From: Siphonodentalium dalli
Lineage: Eukaryota > Mollusca > Scaphopoda > Gadilida > Siphonodentaliidae
DNA: 64,000 bases
Reading direction: 5' to 3'
Assembly (NCBI GenBank): GCA_032622095.1
Contig: CP136061.1
Span: 10,803,287 to 10,867,286, forward strand
A program made the position numbers and the translations under genes. The notes under the pieces are model-generated. The model was not told where the DNA came from. It saw only the letters and a program-made list of their open reading frames with translations, and did not search any database. Below are positions 36,851 through 48,400 of the stretch, one piece after another (within the stretch, counting starts at the first letter, position 1; each line of letters starts with the position of its first letter).

Positions 36851-37031
36851 GGCATATAATCCGCTCCACCCACGCATATAATCCGCTCCACCCACTTACG
36901 TAAGTTCACCGTGTATCAGAGCGAACAAATCGCCGTTAATCCTGATGCACTGGGCTTAGTGAGGTCGGCTTGTGTTGAGTGTTTTGCGTATGTCACACTT
37001 TTTTACGTACTGTATCTCATTCCAGTGTACT
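36851..37031. other. Spacer with a duplicated 20-mer
   Basis: catataatccgctccaccca appears twice at about 36855 and 36878 at the LINE 5' boundary. The rest is unique. Confidence 0.5.
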
Positions 37032-37295
<264 letters not shown>

Positions 37296-37485
37296 TACTT
37301 ATTTCTCATATGGTGGTGGCATTTTGATCCAAAACTCACTATATAGGACGAATCACCACGGCACCGCTATGGGTCATCGGTAATCATCACGAACAAGTAA
37401 AAACTATCAAGATTTAGTTAATATAATAATGTTATAAAATAGATAGCAATGGCGTAAAATATTCTAATTAGTTGTCAGTTTCTAT
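37296..37485. other. Unique spacer
   Basis: Nothing recognised. Confidence 0.5.
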
Positions 37486-38037
37486 TGTGATTCTCGGTGG
37501 TTCGCGGTGATTCTCAGTATTTCGCGGTGATTCGAGGTGGTTCGAGGTGATTCTCAGTGGTTCGAGGTGATTCTCAGTGGTTCGAGGTGATTCTCAGTGG
37601 TTCGAGGTTATTCTCAGTGGTTCGAGGTGATTCTCAGTGGTTCGCGGTGATTCTCAGTATATATATATATATATATATATAGTTCGCGGTGATTCTCAGT
37701 GTTTTGCTGTGATTGTCGGTGGTTCGCGGTGATTCTCGGTGCTTGGGTGTGATTATCAGTGGTTCGAGGTGATTCTCGGTGGTTCGCGGTGGTTCTCAGT
37801 GGTTAGTGGTGATTCCCAATGGTTCCCGGTGACTTGAAGTGGTTCATTCTCAGTGGCCCGCGTTGATTCTTAGTGGTTCGCGATGATTCTTAGTAGTCTG
37901 CATTGATTCTTAGTGGTTCGAGGTGATTCCTAGTGGTTCACGGTGATTCTCAGTGGTACACAATGATTCTTAGTGGTTCGCGGTGATTCTTAGTGGTCCG
38001 CGTTGATTCTTAGTGGTTCGTGGTGATTCTCAGTGGT
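37486..38037. repeat. 20-bp minisatellite, left part
   Basis: About 27 copies of ggttcgcggtgattctcagt, quite diverged, with a short (AT)n insert at about 37659-37681. Interrupted at 38037/38038 by a hAT-like element. Confidence 0.93.
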
Positions 38038-39143
38038 CAGGGGCGGCGGAGCCGGGGCACAGGGGGGCACGTGCCCCCCTCCCACTTTTCCCCAAATATG
38101 GGTACATAATCTTCCAATACTAAATACATTGGAGAAACTAATTTTTGATTCCCAAGAAAACATTCCATTAGTAGACAAATGTGTTTAATCTTATCAGTTA
38201 TGCCACTATGGCTATGGCCAGCAAGATAGATAGTTAATCCCTTGACACTGTGTCTGAGTAATTGCCCTCTGGGAATTTAACTACAGACTTTGAGTTATTT
38301 GTAGAGCTCAGGTCTTTTGGGGGCACCATCATAGCCATGTATTGGAGGCAGTAACTTGTCTAATTAAAATCACAATCAATAAAAGTGTCTTCAATAAAAG
38401 TGCAAACCTGGGGCTTGGCTGGTATACAATTTCATGCCAAGGTGGTCAAACTCCTGATATGAGATCACTTGCTATATACAATATCATTTGATGCTGAGTA
38501 ACTCCTGATATGAGATCACTTGCTATATACAATATCATTTGATGCTGAGTAACTCCTGATATGAGATCACTTGCTATATACAATATCATTTGATGCTGAG
38601 TAACTCCTGATATGAGATCACTTGCTATATACAATATCATTTGATGCTGAGTATTCATTGGAATAACCTGACTATGATTCGTTATTACCGAGAAATAAGA
38701 AGAGTTAGAATAATAATTTCTACACAAAGTTTATTGTGTACATGCAAGCGTCTGTGTTCATATATATTATAGTGTCAGTTAATATTCAAATTTACTTGTG
38801 ATTATTGTTTCTTCGATATCAACGTGTGTCGTATGTGGAGTGAATTGGATTATACAGTATAGTGTAAACTAATTTCATCATAACATTTATGACAAAGGAT
38901 GCAGGTTTTAGAAGTTGTATCAACGTCATCGGTCATCTTTCACACATTGGTTGTAAAAATAATTGAGTAGCAGAGTAGCATCATTTAAACTCTTTTTTAT
39001 TGTTTTCCTTCATAATGGTAGCCACGAATAACATCGTACTAAACAATCTTTGCGCTGGCACACATTGGAACAGTTTTCAATTCATACATGTAGTATATTT
39101 TTAAAAATGGTGCCCCCCTTTTTTGTAGCTTCCGCCGCCCCTG
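38038..39143. mobile_element. hAT-like non-autonomous element inserted in the 20-bp minisatellite
   Basis: Ends CAGGGGCGGCGGAGC and GCTTCCGCCGCCCCTG form terminal inverted repeats of about 14 bp, with a further gggggcacgtgcccccc palindrome next to the left end. Exactly eight bases, tcagtggt, are repeated outside both ends (38030-38037 and 39144-39151). CAGGGG-type ends and an 8-bp duplication are hAT hallmarks (established knowledge). Removing the element and one duplication restores the minisatellite. The interior has no transposase frame but contains a four-copy 51-bp tandem repeat (38449-38652). Confidence 0.9.
38449..38652. repeat. 4 x 51-bp tandem repeat inside the hAT-like element
   Basis: Four nearly identical copies of aactcctgatatgagatcac followed by ttgctatatacaatatcatt and tgatgctgagt. 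The minus-strand 93-codon frame here is a by-product. Unrelated in sequence to the 51-bp satellite at 43471. Confidence 0.93.
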
Positions 39144-40315
39144 TCAGTGGTTCGCGGTGATTTTCAGTGGCTCGCGGTGATTCTCAGTGGTTCGCGGTGA
39201 TTCTCAGTGGTTGGTGGTGAGTCTCAGTGGTTCGTGGTGATTTTCAGTGGTTCGATGTGATTCTCAGTGGTTCGCGGCAATTCTCAGTAGTTCGCGACGA
39301 TTCAGTAGTTCGCAGTGATTATCAGTGGTTCATGTTGATTCTCGTTGTTTTGCGGTGATTCTCAGTGGTTCGCGGTGATTCTCAGTGGTTCGCGATGATT
39401 CTCAGTGATTCGCGGTGATTCTCGGTGGTTCGCGATGATTATCAGTGATTCGCGGTGATTGTCGGTGGTTCGCGATGATTATCAGAGGTTCGTGGCGATT
39501 ATCAGTAGTTTGTGGTGATTCCCATTGTTTTGCGGTGATTCTCAGTGGTTCGCGGTGATTCTGAGTGCATCGCAGTGATTCTCACGGTTCGAGGTCATTA
39601 TCAGCGGTTCGCTGTGATTCTGAGTGGTTCGTGGTGATTGTCAGTGGTTTGTGGCGATTCTCAGTACTTCGTGGTGATTCTGAGTGGTTCGTTGTGATTC
39701 TCAGTGGTTCGCGGTTATTATCATTGTTTTGCGGTGATTCTCAGTGGTTCGTGGTGATTCACAGTGCTTCTCGACGATTCTCAGTGGTTCGCGGTGATTT
39801 TGCGGCGATACTTCGTGGTGATTCTCAGTGGTTCGTGGTGATTCTGATTGGTTTGTGTGTGCTTCTCAGTAATTCGCGGTGACACTCAGTGGTTCACAGT
39901 GATGTTCAGTGATTCGTGGTGATTCTCAGTGGTTCTCTGTGACTCTCAGTCGCTCGTGATGATTCTCAGTGGTTCGTGGTGACTCTCAGTGGTTATTGGC
40001 GGTTCGTTGTAATTCTCAGTAGTTCGTGGTGATTCTGAGTGGTTCGTAGTGATTTCCAGTAATTCATGGTGATTCCAACTGGTTCGCGGTAATTCACAGT
40101 AGTTCCATGTGATTTTCAGTGGTCCGCTATGATTCTTAGTGGTTCGCGGTGATTATCAGTGGTTCCAGGTGATTCTCGGTGGTTCGCGGTGGTTCTCAGT
40201 GGTTCGATGTGATTCTCGGTGGTTCTCGATGGTTCGCGGTGGTTCTCGATGGTTAGTGGTGATTCCCAGTGGTTCGCGATAACTTTATGTGGTTCGGGAC
40301 GATTCTCAGTGGTTT
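39144..40315. repeat. 20-bp minisatellite, right part
   Basis: About 58 further diverged copies of ggttcgcggtgattctcagt. The 105-codon plus-strand frame at 39565-39882 is a by-product. Confidence 0.93.
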
Positions 40316-40733
40316 AATAATCTAGTTCAGAGTAAAGGTGTTTTATATGAAGTACTTCGCTTGTTCGATCTTCCCGATATGTATTCGTACTTCCCGACAA
40401 TGTCTTGTGTTCTTATATTTGGTTGCTGATATTCGTTTGCAGAAATAAAGTTGGGCCACGCTTTTACGACATCCCTCGAAAATAAATTTTGAATTGAATG
40501 TTCAACCAATATAAGATATAAAGGATCAGATACTATATTGGTATGTGCTAATCCAGACCAGCTGCTGTCTGGCTTTATATTAACATTCTTCAGATCCAAC
40601 TTATTTTCATTAAGTCAATAATAAGAGATACATTGGCCATCCGCAACCCACCATTCTCATATATGGTCGGTAAATTTGACTATGTTTATTCCGTCACGTT
40701 TTCCACTCCAAATGAATTTGAACGTGAGACTGT
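40316..40733. other. Unique spacer
   Basis: Holds a 90-codon minus-strand frame (40327-40599) without recognisable domain. No repeat family seen. Confidence 0.5.
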
Positions 40734-40848
40734 TTAAAGACATATTATGGACTTGTTCGGGTGTGTGACCCCCCCCCCCCCCCCCGTAGTTTTAGTAGGA
40801 TTACTCTCCATTTCCATTTGACCACCCTATCGGAGTGTTTCACATCAC
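40734..40848 (-). mobile_element. TTAA-ended MITE-like element, copy 4 (minus strand, truncated)
   Basis: Reverse complement starts GTGATGTGAAACACTCCGAT and ends CATAATATGTCTTTAA, matching the family ends at 25011 and 25538. It includes a C run of about 17 bases at 40769-40785. The outer TTAAA at the GTGATG end is missing. Confidence 0.72.
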
Positions 40849-41094
40849 GTGGATTAGGAAGAGAAGTAAAGAGTTGAACACGTTCTAGGATTATCGATTA
40901 TTTGATTACTACTATTTTCCACAGAGTAGTTAATAATCTGTGATTCCATTTGCCCAGTGTTTTCTTAATTTCTTCCATTTTTTCTAGCTTTTAGCGTAGT
41001 TAATATCTAAAATGTTTGTCAAATTTGTGCTAAAGTTTATGCCTATTAAAGATGCTAAATACACTGGAAAGGGAGATCCGCCAATTAGGTTTTG
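40849..41094. other. Unique spacer
   Basis: Nothing recognised. Confidence 0.5.
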
Positions 41095-42905
41095 GTTTTT
41101 GCCGAACATACCTTCTTCGACACTACCCAGATTATTTTATGACGAACAGACCTTCTTCGACACTACCCAGACTATTTGATGACGAACATACCTTCTTCGA
41201 CACTACCCATACTATTTTATGACGGACATATCTTCTTCTACACTACCCATACTATTTTATGACGGACATATCTTCTTCTACGCTACCCAGACTATTTTAT
41301 GACGAACATACCTTCTTCGACACTACCCAGACTATTTTATGACGGACATATCTTCTTCTACACTACCCAGACTATTTTATGACGAACATACCTTCTTCGA
41401 CACTACCCAGACTATTTTATGACGGACATATCTTCTTCTACACTACCCAGACTATTTTATGACAAACAGACCTTCTTCGACACTACCCAGACTATTTCAT
41501 GACGAACAGACCTTCTTCGACACTACCCAGACTAATTTTATGACGAACAAACCTTCTTCGACACTACTCATACTATTTTATGACGAACAGACCTTCTTCG
41601 ACATTACCCAGACTATTTTATGACGAACAGACCTTCTTCGACATTACCCAGACTATTTTATGACGAACAAACATTCTTCGACACTAACCAGACTACTTTA
41701 TGACGAACATACCTTCTTTGACACTACCCAGACTATTTTATGACGAACATACCTTCTTCGATCATACCCAGAATATTTTATGACGAACATACCTTCTTCT
41801 ACACTAACCAGACTATTTTATGACGAACATACCTTCTTCGACACTACCCAGACTATTTTATGACGGACATATCTTCTTCCACTCTACCCAGACTATTTTA
41901 TGACGAACAGACCTTCTTCGACACTACCCAGACTATTTCATGACGAACAGACCTTCTTCGACACTACCCAGACTATTTTATGACGGACATATCTTCTTCT
42001 ACACTACCCAGACTATTTTATGACGAACATACCTTCTTCGACACTACCCAGACTATTTTATGACGGACATATCTTCTTCTACACTACCCAGACTATTTTA
42101 TGACGAACAGACCTTCTACACTACCCAGACTATTTTATGACGAACAGACCTTCTTCGACACTACCCATACTATTTTATGACGGACATACCTTCTTCTACA
42201 CTACCCAGACTATTTTATGACGAACATACCTTCTTCGACACTACCCAGACTATTTTATGACGGACATATCTTCTTCTACACTACCCAGACTATTTTATGA
42301 CGAACAGACCTTCTTCGACACTACCCAGACTATTTCATGACGAACAGACCTTCTTCGACACTACCCAGACTATTTTATGACGGACATATCTTCTTCTACA
42401 CTACCCAGACTATTTTATGACGAACATACCTTCTTCGACACTACCCAGACTATTTTTATGACGAACAGACCTTCTTCGACACTACCCAGACTAATTTTAT
42501 GACGAACAAACCTTCTTCGACACTACTCATACTATTTTATGACGAACAGACCTTCTTCGACATTACCCAGACTATTTTATGACGAACAGACCTTCTTCGA
42601 CATTACCCAGACTATTTTATGACGAACAGACCTTCTTCGACACTAACCAGACTACTTTATGACGAACATACCTTCTTTGACACTACCCAGACTATTTTAT
42701 GACGAACATACCTTCTTCGATCATACCCAGAATATTTTATGACGAACAGACCTTCTTCGACACTACCCAAACTATTTTATGACGAACATACCTTCTTCGA
42801 CACTACCCAGACTATTTTATGACGAACAGACCTTCTTCGACACTACCCAGACTACTTTATGACGAACAGACCTTCTTCGACACTACCCAGACTATTTTAT
42901 GACAG
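41095..42905. repeat. 40-bp tandem array with 959-bp block duplication
   Basis: About 45 copies of gacgaacataccttcttcga followed by cactacccagactattttat. Rare variants recur at a fixed offset of 959 bp: actaatttta at 41531 and 42490, and atcatacccagaatatttta at 41761 and 42720. A 24-monomer block has therefore been duplicated in tandem. Confidence 0.93.
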
Positions 42906-43440
42906 AGACCGAGTCCGGTAAAAGGTATAGTTGGGAATTTCAATTTCGTTTATTGTCCTTTACATTATGTCAATAATGTTGATTTTTGGTTTGTGATAAG
43001 CTCTGCCAATTACAAATAAAAGAAATGAGAAAGATAATTTGTCAGTTGTATATTTCAACTTTTATAGTCATTTATCATTCTGCAGCCCACTGGGGTTGAG
43101 GTCGGAGACGGCCGAATCGGCCGCCGGTTCATTAATTAGGTGCTGGATGTTATTGTTAGGATTGTGTTGGCGGCTCAAATCAATGGACTTTTTAGTTCCG
43201 ACGTGAGAGAAACCTTCAGTGATAAGTTGTATAAAGTTGTTGTAATAATTTGAAGGATTAGTTGTTTTAACGGAATTCTGAGTTGGTCATTCGTGAAACC
43301 AATATATTTTATATTCTATAATTACAATCATGCGTATATAATATATGATCTGGAGCGCGTTACCATTTCTGACATTGGTTTTCTTGTTTCGACTGAATGG
43401 AGAATATTTAGAGCCTCTCGTAGACTAGTGTCGCTACCAT
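42906..43440. other. Unique spacer before the 51-bp satellite
   Basis: About 535 bp with no gene or repeat recognised, apart from a short ccgaatcggccgccgg palindrome-rich stretch near 43112. Confidence 0.55.
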
Positions 43441-43470
43441 CGAGAATCAGCGAGAATCAGCGAGAATCAG
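43441..43470. repeat. 3 x 10-bp repeat at the satellite edge
   Basis: cgagaatcag three times, running directly into the first satellite monomer, which itself ends tatcag. Confidence 0.9.
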
Positions 43471-45143
43471 CGTGGTATCGTCCGCGTATTGGTTTATATT
43501 GTATTCTGTCCTGCCTATCAGCGTGGTATCGTCCGCGTATTGGTTTATATTGTATTCTGTCCTGCCTATCAGCGTCGTATCGTCCGCGTATTGGTTTATA
43601 TTGTATTCTGTCCTGCCTATCAGCGTGGTATCGTCCGCGTATTGGTTTATATTGTATTCTGCCCAGCCTATCAGCGTGGTATCGTCCGCGTATTGGTTTA
43701 TATTGTATTCTGTCCTGCCTATCAGCGTGGTATCGTCCGCGTATTGGTTTATATTGTATTCTGTCCTGCCTCTCAGCGTGGTATCGTCCGCGTATTGGTT
43801 TATATTGTATTCTGTCCTGACTATCAGCGTGGTATCGTCCGCGTATTGGTTTATATTGTATTCTGTCCTACCTATCAGCGTGGTTTCGTCCGCGTATTGG
43901 TTTATATTGTATTCTGTCCTGCCTATCAGCGTGGTATCGTCCGCGTATTGGTTTATATTGTATTCTGTCCTGCCTATCAGCGTGGTATCGTCCGCGTATT
44001 GGTTTATATTGTATTCTGCCCTGCCTATCAGCGTGGTATCGTCCGCGTATTGGTTTATATTGTATGCTGTCCTGCCTATCAGCGTGGTATCGTCCGCGTA
44101 TTGGTTTATATTGTATTCTGTCCTGACTATCAGCGTGGTATCGTCCGCGTATTGGTTTATATTGTATTCTGTCCTGCCTATCAGCGTGGTATCGTCCGCG
44201 TATTGGTTTATATTGTATTCTGTCCTACCTATCAGCGTGGCATCGTCCGCGTATTGGTTTATATTGTATTCTGTCCTGCCTATCAGCGTGGTATCGTCCG
44301 CGTATTGGTTTATATTGTATTCTGTCCTGCCTATCAGCGTGGTATCGTCCGCGTATTGGTTTATATTGTATTCTGTCCTCCCTATCAGCGTGGTATCGTC
44401 CGCGTATTGGTTTATATTGTATTCTGTCCTGCCTATCAGCGTGGTATCGTCCGGGTATTGGTTTATATTGTATTCTGTCCTGCCTATCAGCGTGGTATCG
44501 TCCGGGTATTGGTTTATATTGTATTCTGTCCTGCCTATCAGCGTGGTATCGTCCGCGTATTGGTTTATATTGTATTCTGTCCTGACTATCAGCGTCGTAT
44601 CGTCCGCGTATTGGTTTATATTGTATTCTGTCCTGCCTATCAGCGTGGTATCGTCCGCGTATTGGTTTATATTGTATTCTGTCCTGCCTATCAGCGCGGT
44701 ATCGTCCGCGTATTGGTTTATATTGTATTCTGTCCTGCCTATCAGCGTGGTATCGTCCGCGTATTGGTTTATATTGTATTCTGTCCTGACTATCAGCGTC
44801 GTGTCGTCCGCGTATTGGTTTATATTGTATTCTGTCCTGCCTATCAGCGTGGTATCGTCCGCGTATTGGTTTATATTGTATTCTGTCCAGCCTATCAGCG
44901 TGGTATCGTCCGCGTATTGGTTTATATTGTATTCTGTCCTGCCTATCAGCGTCGTATCGTCCGCGTATTGGTTTATATTGTATTCTGTCCTGCCTATCAG
45001 CGTCGTATCGTCCGCGTATTGGTTTATATTGTATTCTGTCCTGCCTATCAGCGTCGTATCGTCCGCGTATTGGTTTATATTGTATTCTGTCCTGCCTATC
45101 AGCGTCGTATCGTCCGCGTATTGGTTTATATTGTATTCTGTCC

Positions 45144-45449
45144 TCCCTATCAGTGTGGTATCGTCCGCGTATTGGTTTATATTGTATTCTGTCCTCCCTA
45201 TCAGCGTGGTATCATCCGCGTATTGGTTTATATTGTATTCTGTCCTGCCTATCAGCGTCGTATCGTCCGCGTATTGGTTTATATTGTATTCTGTCCTCCC
45301 TATCAGTGTGGTATCGTCCGCGTATTGGTTTATATTGTATTCTGTCCTCCCTATCAGCGTGGTATCATCCGCGTATTGGTTTATATTGTATTCTGTCCTG
45401 CCTATCAGCGTCGTATCGTCCGCGTATTGGTTTATATTGTATTCTGTCC
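45144..45449. repeat. Local 153-bp (three-monomer) duplication
   Basis: A trio marked by cagtgtgg, then atcatccgcg, then cgtcgtatcg occurs twice, offset 153 bp (cagtgtgg at 45151 and 45304). Confidence 0.8.
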
Positions 45450-48400
45450 TGCCTATCAGCGTGGTATCGTCCGCGTATTGGTTTATATTGTATTCTGTCC
45501 TACCTATCAGCGTCGTATCGTCCGCGTATTGGTTTATATTGTATTCTGCCCTGCCTATCAGCGTGGTATCGTCCGCGTATTGGTTTATATTGTATTCTGT
45601 CCTGCCTATCAGCGTGGTATCGTCCGCGTATTGGTTTATATTGTATTCTGTCCGGCCTATCAGCGTGGTATCGTCCGCGTATTGGTTTATATTGTATTCT
45701 GTCCTGCCTATCAGCGTCGTATCGTCCGCGTATTGGTTTATATTGTATTCTGTCCTGCCTATCAGCGTGGTATCGTCCGCGTATTGGTTTATATTGTATT
45801 CTGTCCTGCCTATCAGCGTGGTATCGTCCGCGTATTGGTTTATATTGTATTCTGTCCTACCTATCAGCGTGGTATCGTCCGCGTATTGGTTTATATTGAA
45901 TTCTGTCCTGCCTATCAGCGTGGTATCGTCGCGTATTGGTTTATATTGAATTCTGTCCTGCCTATCAGCGTGGTATCGTCGCGTATTGGTTTATATTGTA
46001 TTCTGTCCTGTCTATCAGCGTGGTATCGTCCGCGTATTGGTTTATATTGTATTCTCTCCTGCCTATCAGCGTGGTATCGTCCGCGTATTGGTTTATATTG
46101 TATTCTGTCCTGCCTATCAGCGTGGTATCGTCCGCGTATTGGTTTATATTGTATTCTGTCCTGCCTATCAGCGTGGTATCGTCCGCGTATTGGTTTATAT
46201 TGTATTCTGCCCTGCCTATCAGCGTCGTATCGTCCGCGTATTGGTTTATATTGTATTCTGTCCTGCCTATCAGCGTGGTATCGTCCGCGTATTGGTTTAT
46301 ATTGTATTCTGTCCTGCCTATCAGCGTGGTATCGTCCGCGTATTGGTTTATATTGTATTCTGCCCTGCCTATCAGCGCCGTATCGTCCGCGTATTGGTTT
46401 ATATTGTATTATGTCCTGCCTATCAGCGTGGTATCGTCCGCGTATTGGTTTATATTGTATTCTGCCCTGCCTATCAGCGTCGTATCGTCCGCGTATTGGT
46501 TTATATTGTATTCTGTCCTGCCTATCAGCGTGGTATCGTCCGCGTATTGGTTTATATTGTATTCTGCCCTGCCTATCAGCGTGGTATCGTCCGCGTATTG
46601 GTTTATATTGTATTCTGTCCTGCCTATCAGCGTGGTATCGTCTGCGTATTGGTTTATATTGTATTCTGTCCTGCCTATCAGCGTGGTATCGTCCGCGTAT
46701 TGGTTTATATTGTATTCTGTCCTGCCTATCAGCGTGGTATCGTCCGCGTATTGGTTTTTATTGTATTCTGTCCTGCCTATCAGCGTGGTATCGTCCGCGT
46801 ATTGGTTTATATTGTATTCTGTCCTGCCTATCAGCGTGGCATCGTCCGCGTATTGGTTTATATTGTATTCTGTCCTGACTATCAGCGTGGTATCGTCCGC
46901 GTATTGGTTTATATTGTATTCTGTCCTGCCTATCAGCGTGGTATCGTCCGCGTATTGGTTTATATTGTATTCTGTCCTGCCTATCAGCGTGGTATCGTCC
47001 GCGTATTGGTTTATATTGTATTCTGTCCTGCCTATCAGCGTCGTATCGTCCGCGTATTGGTTTATATTGTATTCTGTCCTGCCTATCAGCGTCGTATCGT
47101 CCGCGTATTGGTTTATATTGTATTATGTCCTACCTATCAGCATGGTATCGTCCGCGTATTGGTTTATATTGTATTCTGTCCTGCCTATCAGCGTCGTCTC
47201 GTCCGCGTATTGGTTTATATTGTATTCTGTCCTGCCTATCAGCGTGGTTTCGTCCGCGTATTGGTTTATATTGTATTATGTCCTGCCTATCAGCGTGGTA
47301 TCGTCCGCGTATTGGTTTATATTGTATTCTGTCCTGTCCTGCCTATCAGCGTGGTATCGTCCGCGTATTGGTTTATATTGTATTCTGTCCTGCCTATCAG
47401 CGTCGTATCGTCCGCGTATTGGTTTATATTGTATTCTGTCCTGCCTATCAGCGTCGTATCGTCCGTGTATTGGTTTATATTGTATTCTGTCCTGCCTATC
47501 AGCGTCGTATCGTCCGCGTATTGGTTTATATTGTATTCTGTCCTGCCTATCAGCGTCGTATCGTCCGCGTATTGGTTTATATTGTATTCTGTCCTGCCTA
47601 TCAGCGTGGTATCGTCCGCGTATTGGTTTATACTGTATTCTGTCCTGCCTATCAGCGTGGTATCGTCCGCGTATTGGTTTATACTGTATTCTGTCCTGCC
47701 TATCAGCGTGGTATCGTCCGCGTATTGGTTTATATTGTATTCTGTCCTGCCTATCAGCGTGGTATCGTCCGCGTATTGGTTTATATTGTATTCTGTCCTG
47801 CCTATCAGCGTGGTATCGTCCGCGTATTGGTTTATATTGTATTCTGTCCTGCCTATCAGCGTGGTATCGTCCGCGTATTGGTTTATATTGTATTCTGTCC
47901 TGCCTATCAGCGTGGTATCGTCCGCGTATTGGTTTATATTGTATTCTGCCCTGCCTATCAGCGTGGTCTCGTCCGCGTATTGGTTTATATTGTATTCTGT
48001 CCTGCCTATCAGCGTCGTATCGTCCGCGTATTGGTTTATATTGTATTCTGTCCTACCTATCAGCGTGGTGTCGTCCGCGTATTGGTTTATATTGTATTCT
48101 GTCCTACCTATCAGCGTGGTATCGTCCGCGTATTGGTTTATATTGTATTCTGCCCTACCTATCAGCGTGGTATCGTCCGCGTATTGGTTTATATTGTATT
48201 CTGTCCTACCTATCAGCGTGGTATCGTCCGCGTATTGGTTTATATTGTATTCTGTCCTACCTATCAGCGTCGTATCGTCCGCGTATTGGTTTATATTGTA
48301 TTCTATCCTGCCTATCAGCGTCGTATCGTCCGCGTATTGGTTTATATTGTATTCTGCCCTGCCTACCAGCGTCGTATCGTCCGCGTATTGGTTTATATTG

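Noticed and set aside
37486-40315. tRNA B-box-like words (ggttcgaggtgattc) in the 20-bp minisatellite
   Set aside because: They are the repeat unit itself. No A box, acceptor stem or cloverleaf can be built.
40327-40599. 90-codon minus-strand frame
   Set aside because: Not periodic and in unique DNA, but no recognisable domain or supporting signal.
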